From: Actinoplanes sp. KI2
GTDB lineage: Bacteria; Actinomycetota; Actinomycetes; Mycobacteriales; Micromonosporaceae
Assembly: GCF_025630775.1 (NCBI RefSeq)
Contig: NZ_JAOSZE010000013.1
Span: forward strand, 1-64,000
DNA length: 64,000 bases
Direction of reading: 5' to 3'
The position numbers were made by a program, and so were the translations under genes. Under the pieces are notes generated by a model. The model saw only the letters and a program-made list of their open reading frames with translations, searched no databases and was not told the origin of the DNA. Positions 8,041 through 14,783 of this stretch are shown piece after piece (positions within the stretch are counted from its first letter, which is position 1; each line of letters opens with the position of its first letter).

Positions 8041-9183
8041 GTGCTCGACCGCACGGCATCGGTCGGCGCGCGGCTACGCGCCGCACCGCCCGATCGCCTC
8101 CCCGAGGTCGCCGCCCAGCACCTGCGCGAGCATTACGCCGCCGACCGGATCGAGGTGCTGCTCGGCGACCTGAGCCTGACCGCTCTCGTACCGGTGCTCG
8201 ACCCCGAGGGCGCCACCGGTGGCGCGATCGAGCAGCGCTGCTTCGGCAGCCAGCTGCCGGTCGTCGACACCCGGCCGGACGGCCCCGCACGAGTGGTTCT
8301 GCCGCTCACCGTCTGGGGCGACCGGCTCGGCGTACTCGCCTTCGACATCGACCGGCCGGTGACCCCCGAGCTGACCGCCGAGCTCGCCGCGCTCGCCGGC
8401 GAGCTCGCGATGGCGCTGCGCACCGCCGACCGGGACACCGACCGGTTCCACCAGGCGCGCCGCCGGCAGCGCCTGACCATGGCCGCCGAGCTGCAGTGGG
8501 ATCTGCTGCCCGGACGCTCGCTGAACGGCGAACGGTTCCGGCTCGCGGGCGCCCTGGAGCCGGCCTACGCGGTCTACGGCGACCACTACGACTGGTCGGT
8601 CACCGGCGACCGGCTCACCGTCACGGTGCTGAACGGGCACGGCGACGGGATCGAGGCGACCCTGCTGACCACGGTCGCGGTCAACGCCATGCGCAACGCC
8701 CGCCGCTCCGGGGCCGGGATCGTCGAGCAGTCCGAGCTCGCCTCCGACGCGGTCTACTCGCGACACGGCGGGAAGGCCTATGTGGCCACCCTGCTGCTGG
8801 AGATCGGTCTGACCGACGGCACGGTCGAGGCGGTCGACGCCGGCTCGCCGAAGGCGATGGTCGCGCACCACGGCGACATCCGGCCGATCACGCTGGACCA
8901 GCAGTTGCCGCTGGGCATGTTCGGCGACAACCGGTACCAGACGCAGAAATTCCAGCTCGAACCCGGCGACCGGCTGCTCGTGACCAGCGACGGCGTGCAC
9001 GCCGCGGCCCCCGGCGGGCGCGGCGAGTTCGGCGCGACCGCGCTGCTCACGGCGCTGCGCCGGACCCGGCTGCAACCCCCGTCGGAGGCGGTCGGCACGG
9101 TCGTCCGGTCGCTGCGCGAGTTCCACTCCGGGGTGGACCCGGAAGACGACGCGGTGATTGTCTGCTTGGATTGGCTGAGATAG
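8041..9183 (+). CDS. SpoIIE/RsbU-type PP2C phosphatase with N-terminal sensor region (380 aa)
   Basis: Residues ~1-130 look like a small GAF-like sensor domain. Residues ~150-380 are a PPM/SpoIIE phosphatase domain, with GDHYDW, NGHGDGIEATLL, SDGVHAA and DPEDDAVIV in order. The usual GDVxGHG segment reads VTVLNGHG here, so one expected metal-binding aspartate is replaced. I recall similar NG(H/M)G variants in other actinobacteria, so this may be a subgroup with altered metal binding rather than a mutation. The GTG start at 8041 follows AAAGGAGAT. It would act on a phosphorylated STAS antagonist opposite the upstream RsbW-like kinase. Confidence 0.8.
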   Translation: MLDRTASVGARLRAAPPDRLPEVAAQHLREHYAADRIEVLLGDLSLTALVPVLDPEGATGGAIEQRCFGSQLPVVDTRPDGPARVVLPLTVWGDRLGVLAFDIDRPVTPELTAELAALAGELAMALRTADRDTDRFHQARRRQRLTMAAELQWDLLPGRSLNGERFRLAGALEPAYAVYGDHYDWSVTGDRLTVTVLNGHGDGIEATLLTTVAVNAMRNARRSGAGIVEQSELASDAVYSRHGGKAYVATLLLEIGLTDGTVEAVDAGSPKAMVAHHGDIRPITLDQQLPLGMFGDNRYQTQKFQLEPGDRLLVTSDGVHAAAPGGRGEFGATALLTALRRTRLQPPSEAVGTVVRSLREFHSGVDPEDDAVIVCLDWLR

Positions 9184-9262
9184 GCAGGCATGATTCGCGG
9201 TTCAGCGGGTAGTCACACCCGCTACGCGTAGTTCGCGCCCGCAGAACAGGGACTTATCCGAC

Positions 9263-9727
9263 ATGGACGACCAGGTCACCGATGTCGCCGCGGCCGTCGA
9301 GTCGGCGGTCGAGTCCCTCGTGTCCGTGCTGGACTCGGCCCGGGCCGCGCAGACCCCGACCGTGCCGCCCGCCCAGCTGCGGGTGCTGACGATCCTCGCG
9401 GAAAACCGGCACACCAACATGAGCCGGCTGGCCGAGGAGCTACGCGTGGTGCCCTCCTCGGCGAGCCGGCTCTGCGACCGGCTCGAGGCGGCCGGCCTGC
9501 TGCGCCGGGTGCCCGATCCGCGCGACCGTCGCGAGGTGCGGCTGATACTCACCCCGTCCGCGCGCCGCCTGCTCGACCAGATCCGGGAACGGCGCCGCGC
9601 GGCGCTGGCCGAGGTGCTCGACCGGATGCCGCCGGCCACCCGGGACGAGCTGCTGCGCTCGCTCAGGTCGTTCGCCGAGGCGGCCGAGCCGGCCGAGCAC
9701 GGAGCGCAGGATCTGCGTACGGCCTGA
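9263..9727 (+). CDS. MarR family transcriptional regulator (154 aa)
   Basis: The winged helix-turn-helix is clear: LRVLTILAENRHTNMSRLAEEL, then a recognition helix in PSSASRLCDRLEAAGLL, then the wing with the family motif DPRDRREVRLILT. A C-terminal dimerisation helix follows. MarR proteins usually repress neighbouring genes until a small ligand binds. It lies 79 bases after the phosphatase gene and 14 bases before an oxidoreductase gene, and may control either. The ligand is unknown. Confidence 0.88.
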   Translation: MDDQVTDVAAAVESAVESLVSVLDSARAAQTPTVPPAQLRVLTILAENRHTNMSRLAEELRVVPSSASRLCDRLEAAGLLRRVPDPRDRREVRLILTPSARRLLDQIRERRRAALAEVLDRMPPATRDELLRSLRSFAEAAEPAEHGAQDLRTA

Positions 9728-9741
9728 GGTAGGTTCCGGTC

Positions 9742-10620
9742 ATGCGCATCGGCATCGTGATCCTCCCCGACCAGCGTTGGCAGGTCTCCGCCGAGCGGTG
9801 GCGCCGGGCCGAGGAGTACGGCTTCGACCACGCCTGGACCTACGACCACCTCGGCTGGCGCGACCTGATCGACGGCCCGTGGTTCGACGCGGTGCCGACG
9901 CTGACCGCGGCGGCCACGGTGACCAGCCGCATCAAGCTCGGCACGTACGTGGCGTCGCCGAACTTCCGCCACCCGGTGCACTTCGCCCGCGAGGTGACGG
10001 CCCTCGACGACATCTCCGGCGGCCGCCTGCTGCTCGGCCTGGGCGCCGGCGGCACCGGCTTCGACTCGGCCGTGTTCGGCGAGCCCGAGCTGACCCCGCG
10101 CCGCCGGGTGGACCGCTTCGCCGAGTTCCTGGACCTGCTGGCCACGATCCTGGCCAACCCGGCCACGACGTGGAAGGGCGAGTGGTACCAGGCGGTCGAC
10201 GCCCGCAGCATCCCCGGCCCGCTCCAGCAGCCAAGACCACCATTCATCGTGGCCGCAAACGGCCCCCGCACACTCCGCTTGGCGGCTCACCACGGCGACG
10301 GCTGGGTGACCACCGGCCCGCAGGCCGACGACCTCGAATCCTGGTGGCGCGCGGTAGCCGAGATCAAGGCACGCTTCGACGAGACGATGAGCGCCGCGGG
10401 CCGCTCCCCCGACGCGATCCCCCGCTACCTCAACCTCGACTCGTCCCCGCGCTATTCGATGACCAGCGTAGACGCCTTCACCGACGCCATCGGCCGAGCC
10501 GCAGCCCTGGGCTTCACCGACGTCATAACCCACTGGCCCCGCGAGTCCAGCTGGTACGCAGGCGACGAAAAGGTCTTGGACGCCGTAGCCGCAGCCCTGC
10601 CAGCCCTCCGCGCCCGCTGA
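9742..10620 (+). CDS. Luciferase-like (LLM) flavin/F420 oxidoreductase (292 aa)
   Basis: The sequence begins RIGIVILPDQRWQ, has the cofactor-region segment FDHAWTYDHLGWRDL near residue 35 and the family segment GGRLLLGLGAGGTGFDS near residue 95. FIVAANGPRTLRLAAHHGDGWVT is typical of luciferase-like monooxygenases. The length fits the family. It starts 14 bases after the MarR gene, so the pair may be cotranscribed and the oxidoreductase may be the MarR target. Codon choice is less strictly G/C-ending over the last ~100 codons than in its neighbours. Confidence 0.85.
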   Translation: MRIGIVILPDQRWQVSAERWRRAEEYGFDHAWTYDHLGWRDLIDGPWFDAVPTLTAAATVTSRIKLGTYVASPNFRHPVHFAREVTALDDISGGRLLLGLGAGGTGFDSAVFGEPELTPRRRVDRFAEFLDLLATILANPATTWKGEWYQAVDARSIPGPLQQPRPPFIVAANGPRTLRLAAHHGDGWVTTGPQADDLESWWRAVAEIKARFDETMSAAGRSPDAIPRYLNLDSSPRYSMTSVDAFTDAIGRAAALGFTDVITHWPRESSWYAGDEKVLDAVAAALPALRAR

Positions 10621-10665
10621 CCAGACCCCGCGATTTCCGGGGTGCACGGCAAGCGGGAACGGCCC

Positions 10666-10767
10666 GCGCTCGCCCCGTCGTTGAGCGGGCGGTCGATTTG
10701 CCGTCGTCGCGGGGTTTGCGACGCCGGCAAATCGGCCGCCCGCTCAACGACCTAAAGGGGCGAGCGC
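10666..10767. terminator. Very long inverted repeat between convergent genes
   Basis: A 32-nt arm at 10679-10710 pairs with 10718-10749 with two mismatches around a 7-nt loop. Outside it, GCGCTCGCCCC at 10666-10676 pairs perfectly with 10757-10767. The structure is a ~43-bp hairpin between a plus-strand oxidoreductase gene and minus-strand lsr2. It may serve as a bidirectional terminator, but it is much longer than the other hairpins in the window and could be a palindromic repeat element. Confidence 0.75.
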
Positions 10768-10836
10768 CCGCGGAGCGAAGCGAAGCCAGCCAGCTCAGCC
10801 GCACGTGACAGTCCCCCCACGCGACTCATCCGGTCC

Positions 10837-10876
10837 ACCGCAACCAAAGGCCTGGGGTAAACCGCAACCAAAGGCC
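10837..10876. repeat. 16-bp direct repeat downstream of lsr2
   Basis: ACCGCAACCAAAGGCC occurs at 10837-10852 and again at 10861-10876, a 24-bp period. It lies in the intergenic stretch just after the lsr2 stop. No function is evident. Confidence 0.85.
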
Positions 10877-10898
10877 AGGTCAACCCCAAACCCCCAGC

Positions 10899-11237
10899 TC
10901 AGTTGGCGGCCCGGTACGCGTCGGTGACGCTCTGCGGAATGCGCCCGCGCTCCGAAATCTGGTGCCCGTTGGCCAGCGCCCACTCCCGGATCAACCGGTT
11001 CTCGTCGCGAGAACTGGCGGTGCGGCTCGGTGCCGTGCGCCGCGACGGGATGCGGCCGCTGCGGCCGAGCCGGGTGCCCGCGTTGATGAACGGGTCGAGC
11101 GCCTTGCGCAGCTTCCCGGCATTGGCCTCGGAAAGGTCGATCGTGTAGTTAATACCGTCGAGACTGAACTCGACGGTGCGGTCCGCCTTCTTTCCGTCCA
11201 GATCGTCGATCAGCGTTGTGATGACTTGCCGCGCCAT
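10899..11237 (-). CDS. lsr2: Lsr2 family nucleoid-associated protein (112 aa)
   Basis: Lsr2 is the actinobacterial H-NS analogue. It bridges AT-rich DNA and silences foreign genes. The N-terminal dimerisation domain reads ARQVITTLIDDLDGKKA with EFSLDGINYTIDLS. The C-terminal DNA-binding domain has REWALANGHQISERGRIP, with the AT-hook-like Arg97-Gly98-Arg99. Length and order of domains match mycobacterial Lsr2. I chose the ATG at 11237, which follows GGGAG; the longer open frame to 11279 adds a non-homologous extension. It is monocistronic, divergent from the 142-residue hypothetical gene. Confidence 0.93.
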   Translation of the reverse strand: MARQVITTLIDDLDGKKADRTVEFSLDGINYTIDLSEANAGKLRKALDPFINAGTRLGRSGRIPSRRTAPSRTASSRDENRLIREWALANGHQISERGRIPQSVTDAYRAAN

Positions 11238-11452
11238 AACTGCTCCCGAAGAAAAGCGATCCCGAGTCAATCCGATCAACCGCGCCCAGTGTTGCTCGAA
11301 ACAGGCTTCCCGCGCAACTCATCGGCCCGAAATTCGTAATTGTTTCCCCTCGGTGGCCGGTCCGTTATTCAAATGGCGGCACCAACATTCACAGGAATCC
11401 GGAGGAAAGACTGGGTGGCAGGCGGCCGGGTGGATCACCTAGGGTCGCAGAC

Positions 11453-11881
11453 ATGGACGAGCGGGCCGCCTGGGACGAGCAGCGCCGGCGGGCCATCGAC
11501 GAGCACGCCGCCGCCCTGGCCGCCGACCGGGAGGCCGAGGCTCGGCGGGCCGCTGACCTGCTGGTCTCGTTCGTCCGGCGGGCCGCCGAGCGCGGCCTGC
11601 CGCCGCATCAGTTGTCCGCGCGCAGTTTCGACGGCCGCGCCACGTACCGCACCAAGGCGCTCGGCTGGTATCTGAAGTCGAATCGCTCGGTGGCGGTCGG
11701 CGAACACGGTGAGTATTACGTCCTGTCCGTCCCGTCATCGTTGCGCGCCCGGTTCGCCGGCGCCGACCTCACCCCCAGCACCCCCCGATTGATCGTCGGC
11801 GCGGGCGGCGGTGACGGCGAGACCATTCCGCTGGCGGAACTGCTCGACCAGCGACTAGAAGCGGGAGTCTTCTGGCCTTGA
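11453..11881 (+). CDS. Hypothetical protein (142 aa)
   Basis: I do not recognise this protein. The first ~45 residues are rich in Glu, Arg and Ala and look like a charged helix. The middle contains SFDGRATYRTKALGWYLKSNRSVAVGEHGEYYVLSV, a compact alpha/beta segment whose Gly-Trp-Tyr-Leu core looks conserved. There is no signal peptide or membrane segment. Its TGA stop overlaps the TTG start of the D,D-carboxypeptidase gene, so the two are likely coupled. Start chosen as the first ATG in frame. Confidence 0.7.
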   Translation: MDERAAWDEQRRRAIDEHAAALAADREAEARRAADLLVSFVRRAAERGLPPHQLSARSFDGRATYRTKALGWYLKSNRSVAVGEHGEYYVLSVPSSLRARFAGADLTPSTPRLIVGAGGGDGETIPLAELLDQRLEAGVFWP

Positions 11882-13161
11882 TCCGCATCCCCCTCAGCCG
11901 GATCGCGGCAGCCGCATCGGCCGCCGCTTTGATGATCTCCATTCCAGCGGTCCCGGCCGCTGCGCAAGAGCGCTCGGTCCCCGCCGCGGCGATTCGGCAA
12001 AAGACCGATATCCCCTGCCCCCATCCCGCCGTCGCCAAGCCGGCCGGGATCCCGCCGCGCCCGGTGCCGCCGCCGGACGACCCGGTCAACAGCGCCGTCG
12101 GCGGCCCCGCCCTCGCCACCCACGGCCTGGTCGTCCCGGCCGGGGCGAAACAGCCGCCGGCGGTCACCGCGACCACCTGGATGGTCGCCGACCTGGACAC
12201 CGGCGAGGTGCTCGGCGGCTGCGGGCCGCACGTCTACCAGACCCCGGCGAGCGTGCAGAAGACGCTGCTGGCCGCGACCGTGATGGACAAGCTCGACCCG
12301 AAGCAGACGATGACCGTGGTCCGCGGCGACCTGGACATCGAGGTCAACAGCTCGGCCGTGGGGCTGGTGGTGGGCGGGAAGTACCAGATCTCCACGCTCT
12401 GGCTGGGCCTGCTGCTCAACTCGGGCAACGACGCGGCGAACGCGCTCGCCCGGCTGGCCGGCGGCGGGGGCGCGGACGGCGTGGCCAAGACGGTGGCGGC
12501 GATGAACGCGGAGGCGCGGTCGCTCGGCGCGTACCAGACGCACGCGCTGACCCCGAGCGGGCTCGACGGGAAGGGTCAGTTCACCAGCGCGTACGACCTG
12601 GCTTTGATCGCTCGTAAGGACTTCGCGAACGCCGACTTCCGCAGGTACGTGCTGACCAAGGCCGCCCAGATGCCGGCCCAGCCGCAGCTGAAGCAGAAGG
12701 GCTTCCAGTTCCAGAACGAGAACAAGCTGATCTTCAACTACCCGGGGGCGATGGGCGGGAAGACCGGCTTCACCACGGTGGCCCGGCACAGCTACGTGGG
12801 CGCGGCCTCGCGCAACGGCCGCCGTCTGGTGGTGACGCTGCTCGGCGCCGAGGCGCATCCCTTGCGCGGCTGGCAGCAGGGCGCGGCGCTGCTCGATTGG
12901 GGTTTCGCGCTGCCGAAGGGCGCCTCGGTCGGCAAGCTGGTCACGCCGGCGGACGTGGCCCAGCAGAACGCGACCACCAACGCCCGGATCGAGTCGACCA
13001 CGGCCGCCAAGAGCGCGGTGCCGTCGGCGCGGGCGTCGAGCAGCGGCGGCCTGCCGATGATGCCGGTGGCGCTGGGCGTCGCCGTGGTGCTGGCCGGGAC
13101 TCCCCTGCTGTTGCTGCTGAGCCAGCGCCGCCGGAAACGGCCGGCCCGCAAGGTCAGGTAG
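11878..13161 (+). CDS. D-alanyl-D-alanine carboxypeptidase, S11 family (427 aa)
   Basis: This enzyme trims the terminal D-Ala of peptidoglycan pentapeptides outside the cell. A signal peptide ends near residue 29 (AVPAAAQ). The three penicillin-binding motifs are in place: Ser125-Val-Gln-Lys128, Ser182-Gly-Asn184 and Lys295-Thr-Gly297. A C-terminal helix at ~395-414 followed by QRRRKRPARK anchors it to the membrane. The start appears to be a TTG at 11878, overlapping the stop of the upstream gene (TTGA), with GGGAG upstream. Its 3' end overlaps the convergent DUF456 gene by eight bases. Confidence 0.9.
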   Translation: MIRIPLSRIAAAASAAALMISIPAVPAAAQERSVPAAAIRQKTDIPCPHPAVAKPAGIPPRPVPPPDDPVNSAVGGPALATHGLVVPAGAKQPPAVTATTWMVADLDTGEVLGGCGPHVYQTPASVQKTLLAATVMDKLDPKQTMTVVRGDLDIEVNSSAVGLVVGGKYQISTLWLGLLLNSGNDAANALARLAGGGGADGVAKTVAAMNAEARSLGAYQTHALTPSGLDGKGQFTSAYDLALIARKDFANADFRRYVLTKAAQMPAQPQLKQKGFQFQNENKLIFNYPGAMGGKTGFTTVARHSYVGAASRNGRRLVVTLLGAEAHPLRGWQQGAALLDWGFALPKGASVGKLVTPADVAQQNATTNARIESTTAAKSAVPSARASSSGGLPMMPVALGVAVVLAGTPLLLLLSQRRRKRPARKVR

Positions 13162-13654
13162 CGAGCAAGCCGAAAACCCAGACCACCGCGACGCCGAGCG
13201 CGGCGGTGAACTCGATCAGCATGGCCAGGCCGGCCGCGGCGAGCGCCCGCTTCGTCGACGGCCAGGCCTGGGCCGCGCCCACCCGGCTCCGCTCGACCAG
13301 CCAGACGCCGAGCACGAAGCCCAGGACCAGGCCCACCACCGGCACCACGAAGAACCCGATGAGGCCGAGCACGCCGCCGGCCAGCAGCGCCGCGTTGGGC
13401 ACTCCGGCGGCCTTCAACCGCTTGCCGGGTACGAGGTATTTGACCAGCGCCCCGAGCACGGCGACCAGGGTCGCGACAACCAGCACGACCCACTTCAGCG
13501 CGCCGGAGGCGTCCCCGAGCAGCGCCCAGAACAGCACCCCGGCCCAGCCCAGCAGCAGGCCGGGGACGACCGGGACCACCACGCCGACGACGCCGAGGGC
13601 GACGGCGACACCGGCGATCACATTCACCAGGGTCCCGGTGTCTGTGAGGTCCAT
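13154..13654 (-). CDS. DUF456 family membrane protein (166 aa)
   Basis: This is a small integral membrane protein with about four hydrophobic segments. The N-terminal glycine/valine-rich segment VGVVVPVVPGLLLGWAGVLFWALLGD is typical of the DUF456 family. A charged loop (LVPGKRLKAAGVPN) precedes a second hairpin (GLIGFFVVPVVGLVLGFVLGVWLVE). The family has no settled function. It is transcribed against the D,D-carboxypeptidase gene with an eight-base overlap at the 3' ends, and is divergent from the sigma factor gene at 13809. Confidence 0.85.
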   Translation of the reverse strand: MDLTDTGTLVNVIAGVAVALGVVGVVVPVVPGLLLGWAGVLFWALLGDASGALKWVVLVVATLVAVLGALVKYLVPGKRLKAAGVPNAALLAGGVLGLIGFFVVPVVGLVLGFVLGVWLVERSRVGAAQAWPSTKRALAAAGLAMLIEFTAALGVAVVWVFGLLAT

Positions 13655-13808
13655 GGGACACGGGTTCCCGATCCCGGGAGGTTCCTAACCCGCCGCCGTC
13701 ACTGCAACTTTGCAGCACCTCTGCGTGACCAGAAGTCGTACTCGTGGTCACCCAAAGTCTTTCCCGTCAGCCGGCAAGGAGCGCCGACTAGCGAACCGGG
13801 GGAAAGAC

Positions 13809-14732
13809 ATGACGACCACCAGCGTGACGAACGCCAGCGATGCCGCGCCCGCCGCGACGGTGCTTTCCGCGGCCGAGCAGGAGGAGCTGATCCGCACCCA
13901 CATGCCGCTGGTCGGCCACCTGGTGCGTGACATGCTGACCCGCATCCCCAACCACATCCACCGCGACGACCTCACCAGCGCCGGACTCCACGCGCTGGTC
14001 ACCGCGGCCCGTGGCTGGGACCCGAACCGCGGCATTCCGTTCCACCGCTTCGCGAGCACCCGGATCCGCGGCGCCATCCTCGACGAGCTGCGCTCGCTGG
14101 ACTGGGCGACCCGATCGGTGCGGACCAAGGCGCGCGCCACGGACACCACCCGCCAGCAGCTGACCACCACGCTGGGCCGTACGCCGACCGCGGACGAGCT
14201 CGCCCAGGCGCTCGGCACCACCACGACCGATCTGCAGCAGACCGACACCGACGTGCAGCGAGCCACCGTGCTCTCGCTGCAGGGCTTCACCACCAGCAGC
14301 GCCGACGACCTGGTCACCGAGAAGAACCCGGGGCCGGAGGACATGCTGCTGCACCGGGAGCAGATCGGCTACCTGCACCACGCGATCGACTCGCTGCCCG
14401 ACCGGCTGCAGACCGTGATCACCGAATACTTCCTCAACGAGCGCCCGATGGCGGACATCGCGGGCGACCTGGGCGTCACCGAGAGCCGGATCAGCCAGCT
14501 GCGTGCCGAGGCGCTGTCGCTGCTCAAGGACGGGATGAACACCCACCTCAACCCGGACCTCGCGCCGGTGCCGAGCAACCCGGAGAGCATCACCGCCCGC
14601 CGCCGGGCCAGCTACTACGCGAGCATCGCGAGCAGCACGTCGCTGCAGAGCCGGCTGGCGATGACCAACGCCCAGGGGCACACCGCGTACGGCGTCGGCT
14701 CGGCCGGCCGTACCCCCGCGCCCGCGGCATAA
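13809..14732 (+). CDS. FliA/WhiG-type RNA polymerase sigma factor, paralogue A (307 aa)
   Basis: Regions 2, 3 and 4 of an alternative sigma-28-like factor are present. MPLVGHLVRDMLTRIP and DDLTSAGLHALVTAARGWD form region 2; FHRFASTRIRGAILDELRSLDWATRSVR is the characteristic FliA/WhiG segment. LPDRLQTVITEYFLNERPMADIAGDLGVTESRISQLRAEAL is the region 4 helix-turn-helix. A ~60-residue tail after region 4 ends RRASYYASIAS...SRLAMTN and is shared with the paralogue at 17846-18697. In zoospore-forming Actinoplanes, FliA-type factors drive flagellar and sporangium genes; that role is inference here. The ATG at 13809 follows GGGGGAAAG. A terminator follows the stop. Confidence 0.92.
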   Translation: MTTTSVTNASDAAPAATVLSAAEQEELIRTHMPLVGHLVRDMLTRIPNHIHRDDLTSAGLHALVTAARGWDPNRGIPFHRFASTRIRGAILDELRSLDWATRSVRTKARATDTTRQQLTTTLGRTPTADELAQALGTTTTDLQQTDTDVQRATVLSLQGFTTSSADDLVTEKNPGPEDMLLHREQIGYLHHAIDSLPDRLQTVITEYFLNERPMADIAGDLGVTESRISQLRAEALSLLKDGMNTHLNPDLAPVPSNPESITARRRASYYASIASSTSLQSRLAMTNAQGHTAYGVGSAGRTPAPAA

Positions 14733-14751
14733 CCGACAGACAGACAGGCAG

Positions 14752-14778
14752 AAGGCCCGGCGTCGCCGCCGGGCCTTT
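14752..14778. terminator. Terminator shared by sigma factor A and helR
   Basis: AAGGCCCGGCG at 14752-14762 pairs with 14767-14777 to form an 11-bp perfect stem with a 4-nt loop, flanked by A and T residues on the two sides. It lies between convergent stops, so it can end transcripts from both strands. Confidence 0.85.
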
Positions 14779-14783
14779 CCGCG

